From NCBI GenBank assembly GCA_002492525.1, contig DKZA01000054.1:28703-36910 (forward strand): 8,208 nucleotides of DNA, given 5' to 3'. How positions within the stretch are numbered: the stretch's first letter is position 1; each line of letters opens with the position of its first letter. This document shows, in pieces, positions 1 to 6,355 of this stretch. This stretch comes from Lachnospiraceae bacterium UBA7086 (lineage in GTDB: Bacteria > Bacillota > Clostridia > Lachnospirales > Lachnospiraceae). The notes under the pieces were generated by a model. That model was not told where the DNA came from. It was given only the letters and a program-made list of their open reading frames with translations, and searched no databases. The position numbers and the translations under genes were made by a program.

Positions 1-95
1 TCAACCCTTTTTTTGCCCCAGAAGCGGTCCTCGCAATATACGATGTCATCCACCGCAATCCGCATCAGTGCTATCACCACTGAACCGCCTAACAT
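1..95 (-). CDS. 5' end of a probable LytTR-type response regulator, cut by the window edge
   Basis: An open frame begins with ATG at 95-93, overlaps the last 7 bases of the histidine kinase gene and stays open to base 1 (31 codons). A purine-rich ribosome site (GGGGAAGGGGG) lies about 9 bases upstream, which favours this start; an internal ATG at 65-63 is the alternative. The visible peptide is MLGGSVVIAL followed by MRIAVDDIVYCEDRFW. The RIAV strand followed by an acidic DD pair looks like the start of a receiver domain (usually MLRIAVCDDE in this family), although the same residues could also be read as the first strands of a LytTR DNA-binding domain. The position directly after an AgrC-like kinase supports a partner regulator that takes the phosphoryl group and binds DNA. 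The ten residues before RIAV and the missing residue between V and DD are unusual. Too little is visible to be certain of the family. Confidence 0.55.
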   Translation of the reverse strand, partial: MLGGSVVIALMRIAVDDIVYCEDRFWGKKRV

Positions 96-1438
96 AACAT
101 ACTGCCCCCTTCCCCCTTTTTTCTGTTTTCTGCGTTATTCATGATCACCTGACAGATAAACATACCGTCTGCAGTCGAAAATCTGACACATCCGTCATAT
201 TTCTCGACACTGCTCTGAACACTGCTTATCCCCACACCGATACGCTCTTTACTGTCAGGAATCCCATCCTTAAACTGTACTTCCGCAGTACAGGTATTTT
301 TACATATCAAAATCAGCTTGCTGCCTTTCTGGCGCAGGGAAACCTCTATCTGTTTCTTTCCGGTTTCCCTCCCGCAGGCATTGACTGCATTTTCCAGAAT
401 ATTGGCAAGAATCGATACCAGATCGTAATCGGAGATTTTCACCGCATCTCCTAGCCGGATATCCATATTTACCTCTATACCATCCCTCTTGGCCTTATTC
501 ACATAAGCACGCAGCACATTGTTGATCACATGATTCTTGCAAAAAGCACCTTCGTATTTCTCTTCTTCCAATGTCTCGTACTCTTGCAGATAAGATAAAA
601 TTCCCTGATAATTCTTCTCTTTGGCATATTCCGCCACCACCATATTATGATGTCTGATATCATGTCTGGTCTGTCTTGCACTTTGTTCCATCTGCACATA
701 GGAATCAATCTGCGCCCGTAAATACTTTTCATGAAGCTGCATCTGCTTTAACCGGTTGGCATAATCAGACTGTGCAATAAAACGGAAAAGCAGCACATGT
801 ATAATCACCATCATACTGCCTACGGAAAGAATCATGACCGTATAGAACAGACCCTGTCCCTCTACGCTCTCATTATAAATAATCAGAGTCGTCATCACCA
901 AAAAAGCAAAAAATGAGACTGCCGCTACGATTCCGTAACCAATCTGAACCTCCTGATACATACGCTGAATCTTTCCCTTAAACAGTCTGTGATACAAAAG
1001 CAGAACCGGAAGATTCAATCCTATACGAAGTCCCCAGATCACCGGTCCTCCTGCCCCTGCAAACGTATTCGTAATAATCGAGATAATCAGATAAACAAGC
1101 GTCCAGAAACTATAGTAAGCAGACATCAGAAACAGCGATTTTACCGGTTCGGAAGCAGACAGCAGACAGACAAAGATAATTCCCCAAATAAGGGCCGTTA
1201 CACAATAACCGCCGAAATAAATCTTCTTTAAAAACAAATTACCCATCTGGAACAGATCCGAACGGCGCATCACCACGGAAAAAAGAATCACAAACAACTG
1301 CAAGAACACCACCGTTCCCGCCGAGATTGCCATGAGTTTCTTTTTACTGTGCTTCGGTTCCAAAACAAGACTGTAAAACCACAGTCCATGAATGATATTA
1401 TTGATAATATTCGTAATCAGTGCATCCATCGTTTTCAT
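89..1438 (-). CDS. GHKL-domain sensor histidine kinase (AgrC/LytS-like)
   Basis: Membrane sensor kinase of 449 residues. Residues 1-222 hold six or seven hydrophobic segments (about 7-26, 38-57, 73-94, 100-122, 132-150, 167-188, 197-220), the polytopic sensor layout of peptide-sensing kinases such as AgrC. A helical stretch at 223-255 leads to the dimerisation motif RHDIRHH (258-264), where His259 is the likely phosphorylated residue. The C-terminal ATPase domain has the N-box ANILENAVNA (345-354) and the G-box RIGVGIS (399-405), both typical of the GHKL subfamily with no separate D-box. The next gene overlaps its end and begins like a response regulator, so the two form a two-component pair. 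The ATG at 1438 has no clear ribosome site; a GGAT six bases before Met4 (1429) makes that start possible too. Upstream lie two CGGTATAC repeats 21 bp apart, a spacing seen at LytTR-regulator sites, which suggests autoregulation. The signal sensed cannot be told from the sequence, and no peptide precursor gene is visible nearby. Confidence 0.93.
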   Translation of the reverse strand: MKTMDALITNIINNIIHGLWFYSLVLEPKHSKKKLMAISAGTVVFLQLFVILFSVVMRRSDLFQMGNLFLKKIYFGGYCVTALIWGIIFVCLLSASEPVKSLFLMSAYYSFWTLVYLIISIITNTFAGAGGPVIWGLRIGLNLPVLLLYHRLFKGKIQRMYQEVQIGYGIVAAVSFFAFLVMTTLIIYNESVEGQGLFYTVMILSVGSMMVIIHVLLFRFIAQSDYANRLKQMQLHEKYLRAQIDSYVQMEQSARQTRHDIRHHNMVVAEYAKEKNYQGILSYLQEYETLEEEKYEGAFCKNHVINNVLRAYVNKAKRDGIEVNMDIRLGDAVKISDYDLVSILANILENAVNACGRETGKKQIEVSLRQKGSKLILICKNTCTAEVQFKDGIPDSKERIGVGISSVQSSVEKYDGCVRFSTADGMFICQVIMNNAENRKKGEGGSMLC

Positions 1439-1453
1439 CCATATTTTTATTTT

Positions 1454-1513
1454 ACTATATATAGACCATGCATAGCATCCTGTCCGGTATACATCACAGT
1501 TTTTGCGGTATAC
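1454..1513 (-). promoter_or_regulatory. Kinase gene promoter region with two 21-bp-spaced direct repeats
   Basis: Two perfect copies of the 8-mer CGGTATAC (plus strand 1485-1492 and 1506-1513) start exactly 21 bases apart, two helical turns, so they face the same side of the DNA. The flanks are partly shared as well (T.T before the 8-mer, T two bases after). Downstream on the minus strand a -10-like TATAGT (1459-1454) is preceded, at 17 bp, by a poor -35 (CAGGAT). A promoter with a weak -35 and paired direct repeats abutting it is the arrangement expected for activation by a LytTR-family regulator. The repeats are seen directly; the regulator is inferred. Confidence 0.5.
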
Positions 1514-1560
1514 TTTGCGCCTGTTGGTTTACATAATATTTCTATTCTGGAGTCTGTATT

Positions 1561-2502
1561 TCAGTGCATCAGATATATAAAATATCCCCCATACCCCAGC
1601 AGCATGATAACGCCTCCTGCACGTCCCAACCGTTTGTTTTTGCAAACACACAGCCACAAAAGCACGGCCGCCGCAATACATACCACACTGTCCAGTAAAA
1701 ACGCAGGTGCATAAGCCACCGGCGTAATAAGGGCAGACGTACCCACCACAAAGAGAATATTGAAGATATTGCTTCCCACAATATTACCCACAGCAATATC
1801 CGCCTTACCCTTAATGGCCGCCGTCACGCTTGTCACCAGTTCCGGCAGGGATGTGCCAAAGGCTACAATGGTCAGCCCGATCAGCCGCTCACTCATACCA
1901 AAAATCCTGGCAAGTTCTGTGGCCGCATCTACCGCCACATCAGAACCTGCTACGATCATCACCCCGCCAAGCACGATCAACACAAGCATCTTCCAGACCG
2001 GCATGGATTTATCCTCCCGCGGATTCTCCTCAAGCAAGGGCACACCCTTCTTAGACATCTCAAGCAGATATCCCAGATAGCAGAACATAAGCCCCCATAA
2101 TATCATACCTTCCGAACGTCCCACCGTATTATCCGCATAACCGATTCCAAAAAGCAGTGCTGAAACCAGGATCACAAAAGGAATCTCATATCTTACTGTG
2201 GATTTCTGCACGGCTATGGGTTTGATGACTGCAGTGATTCCCAGGATCAGAAGAACATTCAGAATATTACTTCCCAGAATATTACCGATGGTAATCTCCG
2301 CACTGCCTTTTAAAGCCGCCGACACGCTGACTGCCGCCTCCGGCAGAGATGTTCCTATCGCCACGATCGTAAGACCGATCACCAACTGCGGAATCCCAAA
2401 TTTCTCCGCCACTTTGCTGGCTCCTTCCACAAACCAGTCCGCGCCCTTCACCAACAGGACAAATCCTACTGCCAACAATCCCAACTGCATCATTACTTCC
2501 AT
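1561..2502 (-). CDS. CaCA-family cation antiporter (Na+/Ca2+ exchanger-like), probable Mn2+/Ca2+ efflux
   Basis: Integral membrane antiporter of 313 residues, the usual length for the YrbG/TIGR00367 branch of the CaCA family. It has the family's duplicated architecture. The first alpha repeat spans about 41-90 with GTSLPE (50-55) and GNILGSN (73-79); the second spans about 207-258 with GTSLPE (216-221) and GNIVGSN (239-245). Glu55 and Glu221 correspond to the paired metal-binding glutamates of archaeal NCX structures. The two halves have opposite topology and are joined by a charged loop at 150-168. The start at 2502 has an AGGAGG-like site five bases upstream. Family members exchange Na+ or H+ for Ca2+. 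Here, however, the gene is preceded by a yybP-ykoY manganese riboswitch, so its physiological substrate is probably Mn2+, perhaps alongside Ca2+. That substrate assignment is an inference from the regulation. No clear terminator follows it, so some read-through into the kinase gene is possible. Confidence 0.95.
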   Translation of the reverse strand: MEVMMQLGLLAVGFVLLVKGADWFVEGASKVAEKFGIPQLVIGLTIVAIGTSLPEAAVSVSAALKGSAEITIGNILGSNILNVLLILGITAVIKPIAVQKSTVRYEIPFVILVSALLFGIGYADNTVGRSEGMILWGLMFCYLGYLLEMSKKGVPLLEENPREDKSMPVWKMLVLIVLGGVMIVAGSDVAVDAATELARIFGMSERLIGLTIVAFGTSLPELVTSVTAAIKGKADIAVGNIVGSNIFNILFVVGTSALITPVAYAPAFLLDSVVCIAAAVLLWLCVCKNKRLGRAGGVIMLLGYGGYFIYLMH

Positions 2503-2562
2503 AACACCCTCCGTTCCCCGAAGATCTCTTTCCTGTCATCTCTTTATGTTTTACGGGATAAC

Positions 2563-2602
2563 AAAAAGAGACCTTCAGCACTTTTATTATGCTAAAAGTC
2601 TC
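2563..2602 (-). terminator. Intrinsic terminator forming the riboswitch expression platform
   Basis: On the minus strand GAGACTTTTAGCA (2602-2590) pairs with TGCTGAAGGTCTC (2580-2568) over 13 pairs, two of them G-U, around a 9-base loop, followed directly by TTTTT (2567-2563). The 5' arm shares CTTTTAGC and the GAGA core with the 3' side of the upstream aptamer, so aptamer and terminator cannot both form. Metal-bound aptamer would block the terminator and let transcription reach the antiporter gene. Confidence 0.93.
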
Positions 2603-2691
2603 GTTCTTTCTATCTTTCCCTATTTAGAAAGCGTGTAAACATGGCTCTGCCAGGGTATGTTGCTTACACAGGATAACTACTCCCTCTTAAC
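2591..2691 (-). promoter_or_regulatory. yybP-ykoY manganese riboswitch aptamer (ON switch) upstream of the antiporter
   Basis: A 101-base leader element matches the yybP-ykoY fold. P1 is GTTAAGAG (2691-2684) with CTTTTAGC (2598-2591), eight pairs including two G-U. It is followed at once by the diagnostic loop GGAGTAG (2683-2677). The P2 arm (2669-2633) pairs GTGTA with TACAC, AACAT with ATGTT and GGC with GCC. The P3 arm pairs CTTTCTA (2631-2625) with TAGAAAG (2612-2606). The closing core AACGAGA (2605-2599) corresponds to the conserved A-rich loop before P1, as in AGCAAGA of the Lactococcus yoaB element as I recall it. Members of this class bind Mn2+ and usually switch expression on. Here P1 competes with the terminator at 2563-2602, giving the same logic. 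The assignment rests on the motif order and pairing read by eye, not on a covariance-model score. Confidence 0.92.
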
Positions 2692-2699
2692 TTGGGACT

Positions 2700-2729
2700 A
2701 ATGTACCATAGAAGCGCCGGCCTTGTCAA
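2700..2729 (-). promoter_or_regulatory. Sigma-70-type promoter of the riboswitch-antiporter unit
   Basis: A perfect -35 TTGACA (2729-2724) is followed after 18 bp by TACATT (2705-2700), or after 17 bp by GTACAT. Transcription would begin near 2693, just before the P1 helix of the riboswitch, so the leader starts with the aptamer as expected. It lies downstream of the MATE gene stop at 2766, so the antiporter has its own promoter. Confidence 0.8.
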
Positions 2730-2765
2730 GACACATTCGCCTCTTATAAAATTTTCTTTTCACAG

Positions 2766-4142
2766 CTACTTAATCTTTTGCAGCGCTTCCACAGACAAAA
2801 TCTTCCGGATATTCAGAAGAAAAAGGATGCTGGCCGTCGTGGCAGACAACACATCCGAGATGGGTTCCGCATAATAAACTCCCATAACACCCACAAAATG
2901 CGGCAGAATAATGGCCAGCGGAATCAGCAGGATGATCTTTCTAAGCACTGCAATAAAAAGAGAAATCTTTGCCTGTCCCAGTGCCAGAAACGTAGGCTGG
3001 ATACCGTTTTGCAGTCCAAATACCAGCATACCTGCCATAAAAACAGGCATTACCCTGCCTACCAGAGCAATCAGCTGTGTCTCATTGGTGAAAAATCCTG
3101 CATAAAACTCAGGGAAAATCATGGTGGTAGCGGTGGTTACCATCAAAAAACCAAAACACAGGCCGATCATCCAGCGGTAAAGCTGTTTCACCCTCTCAAA
3201 ATTTCTCGCTCCATAATTATAGCTGATAATCGGCGTCATTCCCTGGGTGAAGCCTCCAATCGGTGCGGAAAAAAGCTGCATCACACTCTGCATAATGGTG
3301 AGCGCCCCCACGTGAAGATCCCCGCCATAAGCCTGCAGGCCGTGATTAAGCACAATACTGATAAAGCTTTCCGTCGCACGCATGATAAAAGGCGATATGC
3401 CAAGAGAAAAAATACTCACCAATATCCCTGCTTCCGGTTTTAAAAATTTCACCCGAATCTTTAGGGACGACTTTTTGCCCATTAAAAAAGCCATAACCCA
3501 GGCAGCGCTGAGAGCCTGGGAAATCACGGTGGCAACAGCGGCACCTTTGACGCCCATGCGCAGTCCAAAAATAAAAATAGGATCCAGGATAATATTTGCC
3601 ACCGCCCCGATCAGCACAGAAAACATGGCCGTCCTGGGCTGGCTCTGACAGATGATAAAAGCGTTTAATCCCAGCGCTATCTCCACAAAGAGCGTCCCTG
3701 CCAGATAAATGGTCAGATAGTCCATGGCATAACCGATGGTAGCATCGCTGGCCCCGAACTGATAGAGAAGCGGCCTCTGAAATGCATAAAATATTGCCAT
3801 CAGCACCACCGTACACAAAATCAGAAACGTAACACTGTTGCCCAGTATTTTTTCCGCATGATCTCTGTCCTGTTTGCCAAGCCAGATCGCGGCAAGCGGC
3901 GCTGCACCGCTGTTGACAAATCCGGAAAATGCAGAGATAAACACCGTGATACAGAACGTAACGCCCACGCCTGTCAGGGCATTGGCCCCCACGCCCTCCA
4001 TATGTCCGATATAAATTCTGTCAATGATACTGTATAAGATATTGATAATCTGTGCAAAAATCGAGGGCAGCGTCATACTCACCATCAATCTGCCGATGGA
4101 TTCCGTTGCCATACGTTCTTCACGAGTCATTGTCTTTGTCAT
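2766..4142 (-). CDS. MATE-family multidrug/metabolite exporter
   Basis: Twelve-helix cation-coupled exporter of 458 residues, full length for the DinF/NorM-like MATE superfamily. The N-terminal half has the signature IINILYSIIDRIYIGH (32-47), which aligns with the family's N-x-x-D-x-x-F/Y motif, and the half ends with NIILDPIFIFGLRMGVKGAA (183-202). The C-terminal half has the counterpart QGMTPIISYNYGARN (300-314) and the late EPISDVLS segment (426-433). Proteins of this kind move cationic drugs, dyes or metabolites out of the cell using Na+ or H+ gradients; the substrate cannot be deduced here. The ATG at 4142 lacks a well-placed ribosome site (an AGGG only three bases away, AGAGGA about 13 bases away), so Met5 is an alternative start. 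A promoter with an overlapping dyad lies upstream, and no regulator gene is adjacent on its own strand. It is only distantly similar to the second MATE protein in this window, so the pair is not a recent duplication. Confidence 0.95.
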   Translation of the reverse strand: MTKTMTREERMATESIGRLMVSMTLPSIFAQIINILYSIIDRIYIGHMEGVGANALTGVGVTFCITVFISAFSGFVNSGAAPLAAIWLGKQDRDHAEKILGNSVTFLILCTVVLMAIFYAFQRPLLYQFGASDATIGYAMDYLTIYLAGTLFVEIALGLNAFIICQSQPRTAMFSVLIGAVANIILDPIFIFGLRMGVKGAAVATVISQALSAAWVMAFLMGKKSSLKIRVKFLKPEAGILVSIFSLGISPFIMRATESFISIVLNHGLQAYGGDLHVGALTIMQSVMQLFSAPIGGFTQGMTPIISYNYGARNFERVKQLYRWMIGLCFGFLMVTTATTMIFPEFYAGFFTNETQLIALVGRVMPVFMAGMLVFGLQNGIQPTFLALGQAKISLFIAVLRKIILLIPLAIILPHFVGVMGVYYAEPISDVLSATTASILFLLNIRKILSVEALQKIK

Positions 4143-4166
4143 AGCCCTGTCTATCCTCTGCTTTAT

Positions 4167-4209
4167 AAGATTACTCTATAATCTTACTCGCATGGACACA
4201 TAATTGCAA
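4167..4209 (-). promoter_or_regulatory. MATE gene promoter overlapped by a perfect dyad (candidate operator)
   Basis: Minus-strand -35 TTGCAA (4209-4204) and -10 TAAGAT (4186-4181) are separated by 17 bp. The plus strand shows AAGATTA (4167-4173), a CTCTA centre and TAATCTT (4179-4185), a perfect 7-5-7 inverted repeat of 19 bp running from the -10 hexamer across the predicted start site. This is a classic place for a dimeric repressor such as a TetR or MarR protein to block transcription. The regulator itself is not in the window. Confidence 0.6.
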
Positions 4210-4257
4210 CCATATTACCCTTTTCTTCATCAGGCTGTGTTCCTGCACATATTATGG

Positions 4258-4303
4258 TTTTCAACATTCCTCCATTGTGCTACCATAGAAAGGTAAAGGA
4301 GGG
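4258..4303 (+). promoter_or_regulatory. Possible hydrolase promoter and strong ribosome binding site
   Basis: TTTTCA (4258-4263) and TACCAT (4281-4286) are spaced 17 bp, and TG one base before the -10 gives an extended -10 (TGCTACCAT). The match is only fair. The ribosome site AAAGGAGGG (4295-4303) is strong and lies nine bases before the ATG at 4313, which fixes the start of the hydrolase gene. Confidence 0.45.
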
Positions 4304-4312
4304 AACCCACCC

Positions 4313-5698
4313 ATGAAACACCCCGGCAAAATCCTATCCGCCTTGATACTCATAATAGACTTCAATATACTGATACCCCATATCCTGGGAGTGAGTATGC
4401 ACAGTACCCTTTTGCCTTCCCGTCACATGCTGAGCGTAATCGGGGCCTGCATCATAAGTGTTATCCCTTTTATCTACATCAATATATTCCCCGCTCTGAA
4501 AATCCGCAGGACTTCCACCCTGCGAAATAAAATTCTGGAGGACGGCGCAGCGCTCTTACAACTCTTTCTCGTAACGACCATTGCCGAATCCCTGTATATG
4601 ATCGTGTATTTCCTTTTTCTGCGGCCAGATACCCCGGTCGGTCTTTCTCTGGGTATGCGGTATCTTGGCGTCCTGCTTTTCCTGATCCTGACAGAATCCA
4701 TCCTGTTCTGGAACGGCATCCTCCGTGTATACGCAACCTCCGTCCAGCTTGGTATCAAATGGCGTATCATCGGTATTGTCTGCGGTTTCATCCCCCTTGT
4801 CCACATCTGGGCGCTGTGTAAAATCATTACCATGGCCACAAGAGAAGCCGCCTTTGAAAATGAAAAGTATCTTCTGGATCAGGTCCGTGCCCAGAGCCGG
4901 ATCTGTAAGACCAGATATCCGCTCCTTCTGGTACACGGTGTGTTTTTCCGGGATTTCAGATTCTTCAATTACTGGGGAAGGATTCCCTTTGCCCTGAAAC
5001 AAAACGGGGCCACCGTCTATTACGGCAGCCAGCAGTCTGCCGCGTCCGTAGCCGGCTGCGGCCAGGAACTGGCGGCACGCATCCGGGATATTGTAGCGCA
5101 GACTGGCTGTGAAAAGGTAAATATCATAGCCCATTCTAAAGGCGGTCTGGACAGCCGTTATGCCATAAGTGCCTGCGGCGCCGCTCCCTTTGTTGCCTCC
5201 CTCACCACCATCAGCACACCCCACAGGGGCTGCATTTTTGCCGATTATCTTCTGGATAAGATACCCGAAAAGGTACAAAAAAGTGTGGCGCGTAAATATA
5301 ATGCCGCCCTCCGGAAATTTGGAGATACCAATCCCGATTTTCTGTCCGCTGTAAGAGATCTCACCGCTTCCGCCTGTGAACAGAACAACGAAAAGCTGCC
5401 CAATCACCCCGATGTCTATTATCAGAGTGTGGGCAGCCAGATGAACTGTGCCTCCAGCGGCAGATTTCCTCTCAATATGGCCTATCCGCTGGTGAGACAT
5501 TTCGATGGCAAAAACGACGGCTTAGTGTCCGCAGACAGTGCCCGCTTTGGTGAGCGCTTTACCCTGCTTGCCACCGAAAAAGGGCGCGGCATCTCTCACG
5601 GCGATGTGATCGACCTGAACAGAGAAAACATCCCTGGTTTTGATGTGCGGGAGTTTTATGTAAACCTTGTCAGGAATTTAAAGGAAATGGGATATTAA
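4313..5698 (+). CDS. Membrane-anchored alpha/beta hydrolase (lipase/esterase-like)
   Basis: Protein of 461 residues with two parts. Residues 1-172 carry about five membrane helices (7-25, 40-59, 79-103, 116-138, 150-172). Residues 200-461 form an alpha/beta-hydrolase domain related to bacterial triacylglycerol lipases. It contains the oxyanion strand LLVHG (205-209), the nucleophile elbow AHSKG (273-277) with Ser275 and Ala replacing the first Gly as in Bacillus-type lipases, the acid residue in KNDGLV (400-405, Asp402), and a likely catalytic His429 in ISHGD (427-431). The full Ser-Asp-His set is therefore present. The positive loop KIRRTSTLRNK (63-73) placed inside, with five helices, would put the catalytic domain outside the membrane. 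A role in hydrolysing lipids or esters at the envelope is inferred; the substrate is unknown. The gene is alone on the plus strand and its stop codon overlaps that of the convergent small gene. No terminator follows it. Confidence 0.9.
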   Translation: MKHPGKILSALILIIDFNILIPHILGVSMHSTLLPSRHMLSVIGACIISVIPFIYINIFPALKIRRTSTLRNKILEDGAALLQLFLVTTIAESLYMIVYFLFLRPDTPVGLSLGMRYLGVLLFLILTESILFWNGILRVYATSVQLGIKWRIIGIVCGFIPLVHIWALCKIITMATREAAFENEKYLLDQVRAQSRICKTRYPLLLVHGVFFRDFRFFNYWGRIPFALKQNGATVYYGSQQSAASVAGCGQELAARIRDIVAQTGCEKVNIIAHSKGGLDSRYAISACGAAPFVASLTTISTPHRGCIFADYLLDKIPEKVQKSVARKYNAALRKFGDTNPDFLSAVRDLTASACEQNNEKLPNHPDVYYQSVGSQMNCASSGRFPLNMAYPLVRHFDGKNDGLVSADSARFGERFTLLATEKGRGISHGDVIDLNRENIPGFDVREFYVNLVRNLKEMGY

Positions 5699-6213
5699 GT
5701 ACCCGTTCTCTTCTTTGCCCACAGAGAATCCGTCTGTCCGGCCCTCTGCGTTTTGCGGTATGCCGCTGATGCTCTGGCCTTCCTCTGATTCACTATGATT
5801 CCCTTTTCGTCTATGCCTGTCATTTGTGACACGCCTGTCTTTTTGGCTCGTGTTGTTGTCCCGTCAGTCTTTATGGCAGTATTCTTTTCCCCTTGTTCCG
5901 TCCCGCTTGTCTGCACGACCATCAGTTTCTGTTCTTCCGGCAGATACACCAGGGCCTTGTCATATCCAAGCTGCCATACGTTTCCTTCGTGTGTGGACAC
6001 ATCCACATCTTTTCCTACCTTGATGGAATCCGTATTCCACAGGCCTTCGTTATACTTCGTCAAGGCATTGTTTAAGGTATCCATAAACCAGTTGTTCTGC
6101 CACACATCTGCATAAGATCCATAGGTTTGAAACGGATCGGTCTGCAGACCATACATCTGCGTTCCCATCAACTGGCTCGTATAAAGACTGTTCCAAATAT
6201 TTCCTATATCCAT
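5695..6213 (-). CDS. Hypothetical protein of unknown function (172 residues)
   Basis: I do not recognise this family. From Met at 6213 the product has 172 residues with no signal peptide or membrane helix. Residues 1-60 are rich in Tyr, Trp, Asn and Gln (for example MGTQMYGLQTDPFQTYGSY). Residues 64-100 alternate hydrophobic and polar residues as in a small beta unit (EGNVWQLGYDKALVYLPEEQ). From about 100 on the chain is Thr/Gly/Lys-rich and ends in a strongly basic tail with many Lys and Arg, likely disordered. An in-frame ATG two codons earlier (6219) sits directly against the ribosome site GGGAGG, while the ATG at 6213 is six bases from it, so 6213 is preferred. It has its own extended -10 promoter and follows the tRNA-Leu terminator, so it is transcribed alone. 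Its stop codon overlaps that of the hydrolase. The good promoter and ribosome site argue that it is a real gene. Confidence 0.75.
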   Translation of the reverse strand: MDIGNIWNSLYTSQLMGTQMYGLQTDPFQTYGSYADVWQNNWFMDTLNNALTKYNEGLWNTDSIKVGKDVDVSTHEGNVWQLGYDKALVYLPEEQKLMVVQTSGTEQGEKNTAIKTDGTTTRAKKTGVSQMTGIDEKGIIVNQRKARASAAYRKTQRAGQTDSLWAKKRTGT

Positions 6214-6257
6214 GGCCATCCTCCCTGCTTTATGATCCTCTGCTTACTATACGAATC

Positions 6258-6266
6258 ATTATAGCA
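6258..6266 (-). promoter_or_regulatory. Extended -10 promoter of the hypothetical gene
   Basis: The minus strand reads TGCTATAAT (6266-6258), a perfect extended -10. The -35 position (about 6286-6281) has no good match, which the TG extension can compensate for. Transcription would start near 6251, giving a leader of about 38 bases before the gene start at 6213. Confidence 0.75.
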
Positions 6267-6319
6267 AAAAGTTTCGCCATTCCCAGTGAATTGTCATAAA
6301 ATGCACGGATTTGGTCACC

Positions 6320-6351
6320 AAAAAAGGAAGTGCTCATTACAAGCACTTCCT
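6320..6351 (-). terminator. Intrinsic terminator of tRNA-Leu
   Basis: On the minus strand AGGAAGTGCT (6351-6342) pairs perfectly with AGCACTTCCT (6334-6325) around a 7-base loop, followed by a run of six T overlapping the stem base. It begins five bases after the tRNA 3' end. Confidence 0.93.
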
Positions 6352-6355
6352 GCAC

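Noticed and set aside
1439..1560. Possible terminator after the antiporter gene
   Set aside because: No stem followed by a T-run could be found on the minus strand; only the direct repeats and an AT-rich promoter region are visible.
2778..3443. A 221-codon plus-strand open frame opposite the first MATE gene
   Set aside because: Its translation is rich in His, Arg, Gln and Lys with no hydrophobic pattern, as expected from the complement of membrane-protein codons. It is a shadow.
4556..5500. A 314-codon open frame on the minus strand opposite the hydrolase gene
   Set aside because: It lies fully antisense to a gene with a complete catalytic motif set. Its Gly/Ile/Asp-rich translation looks like a mirror of the hydrolase codons, with no convincing ribosome site or domain.
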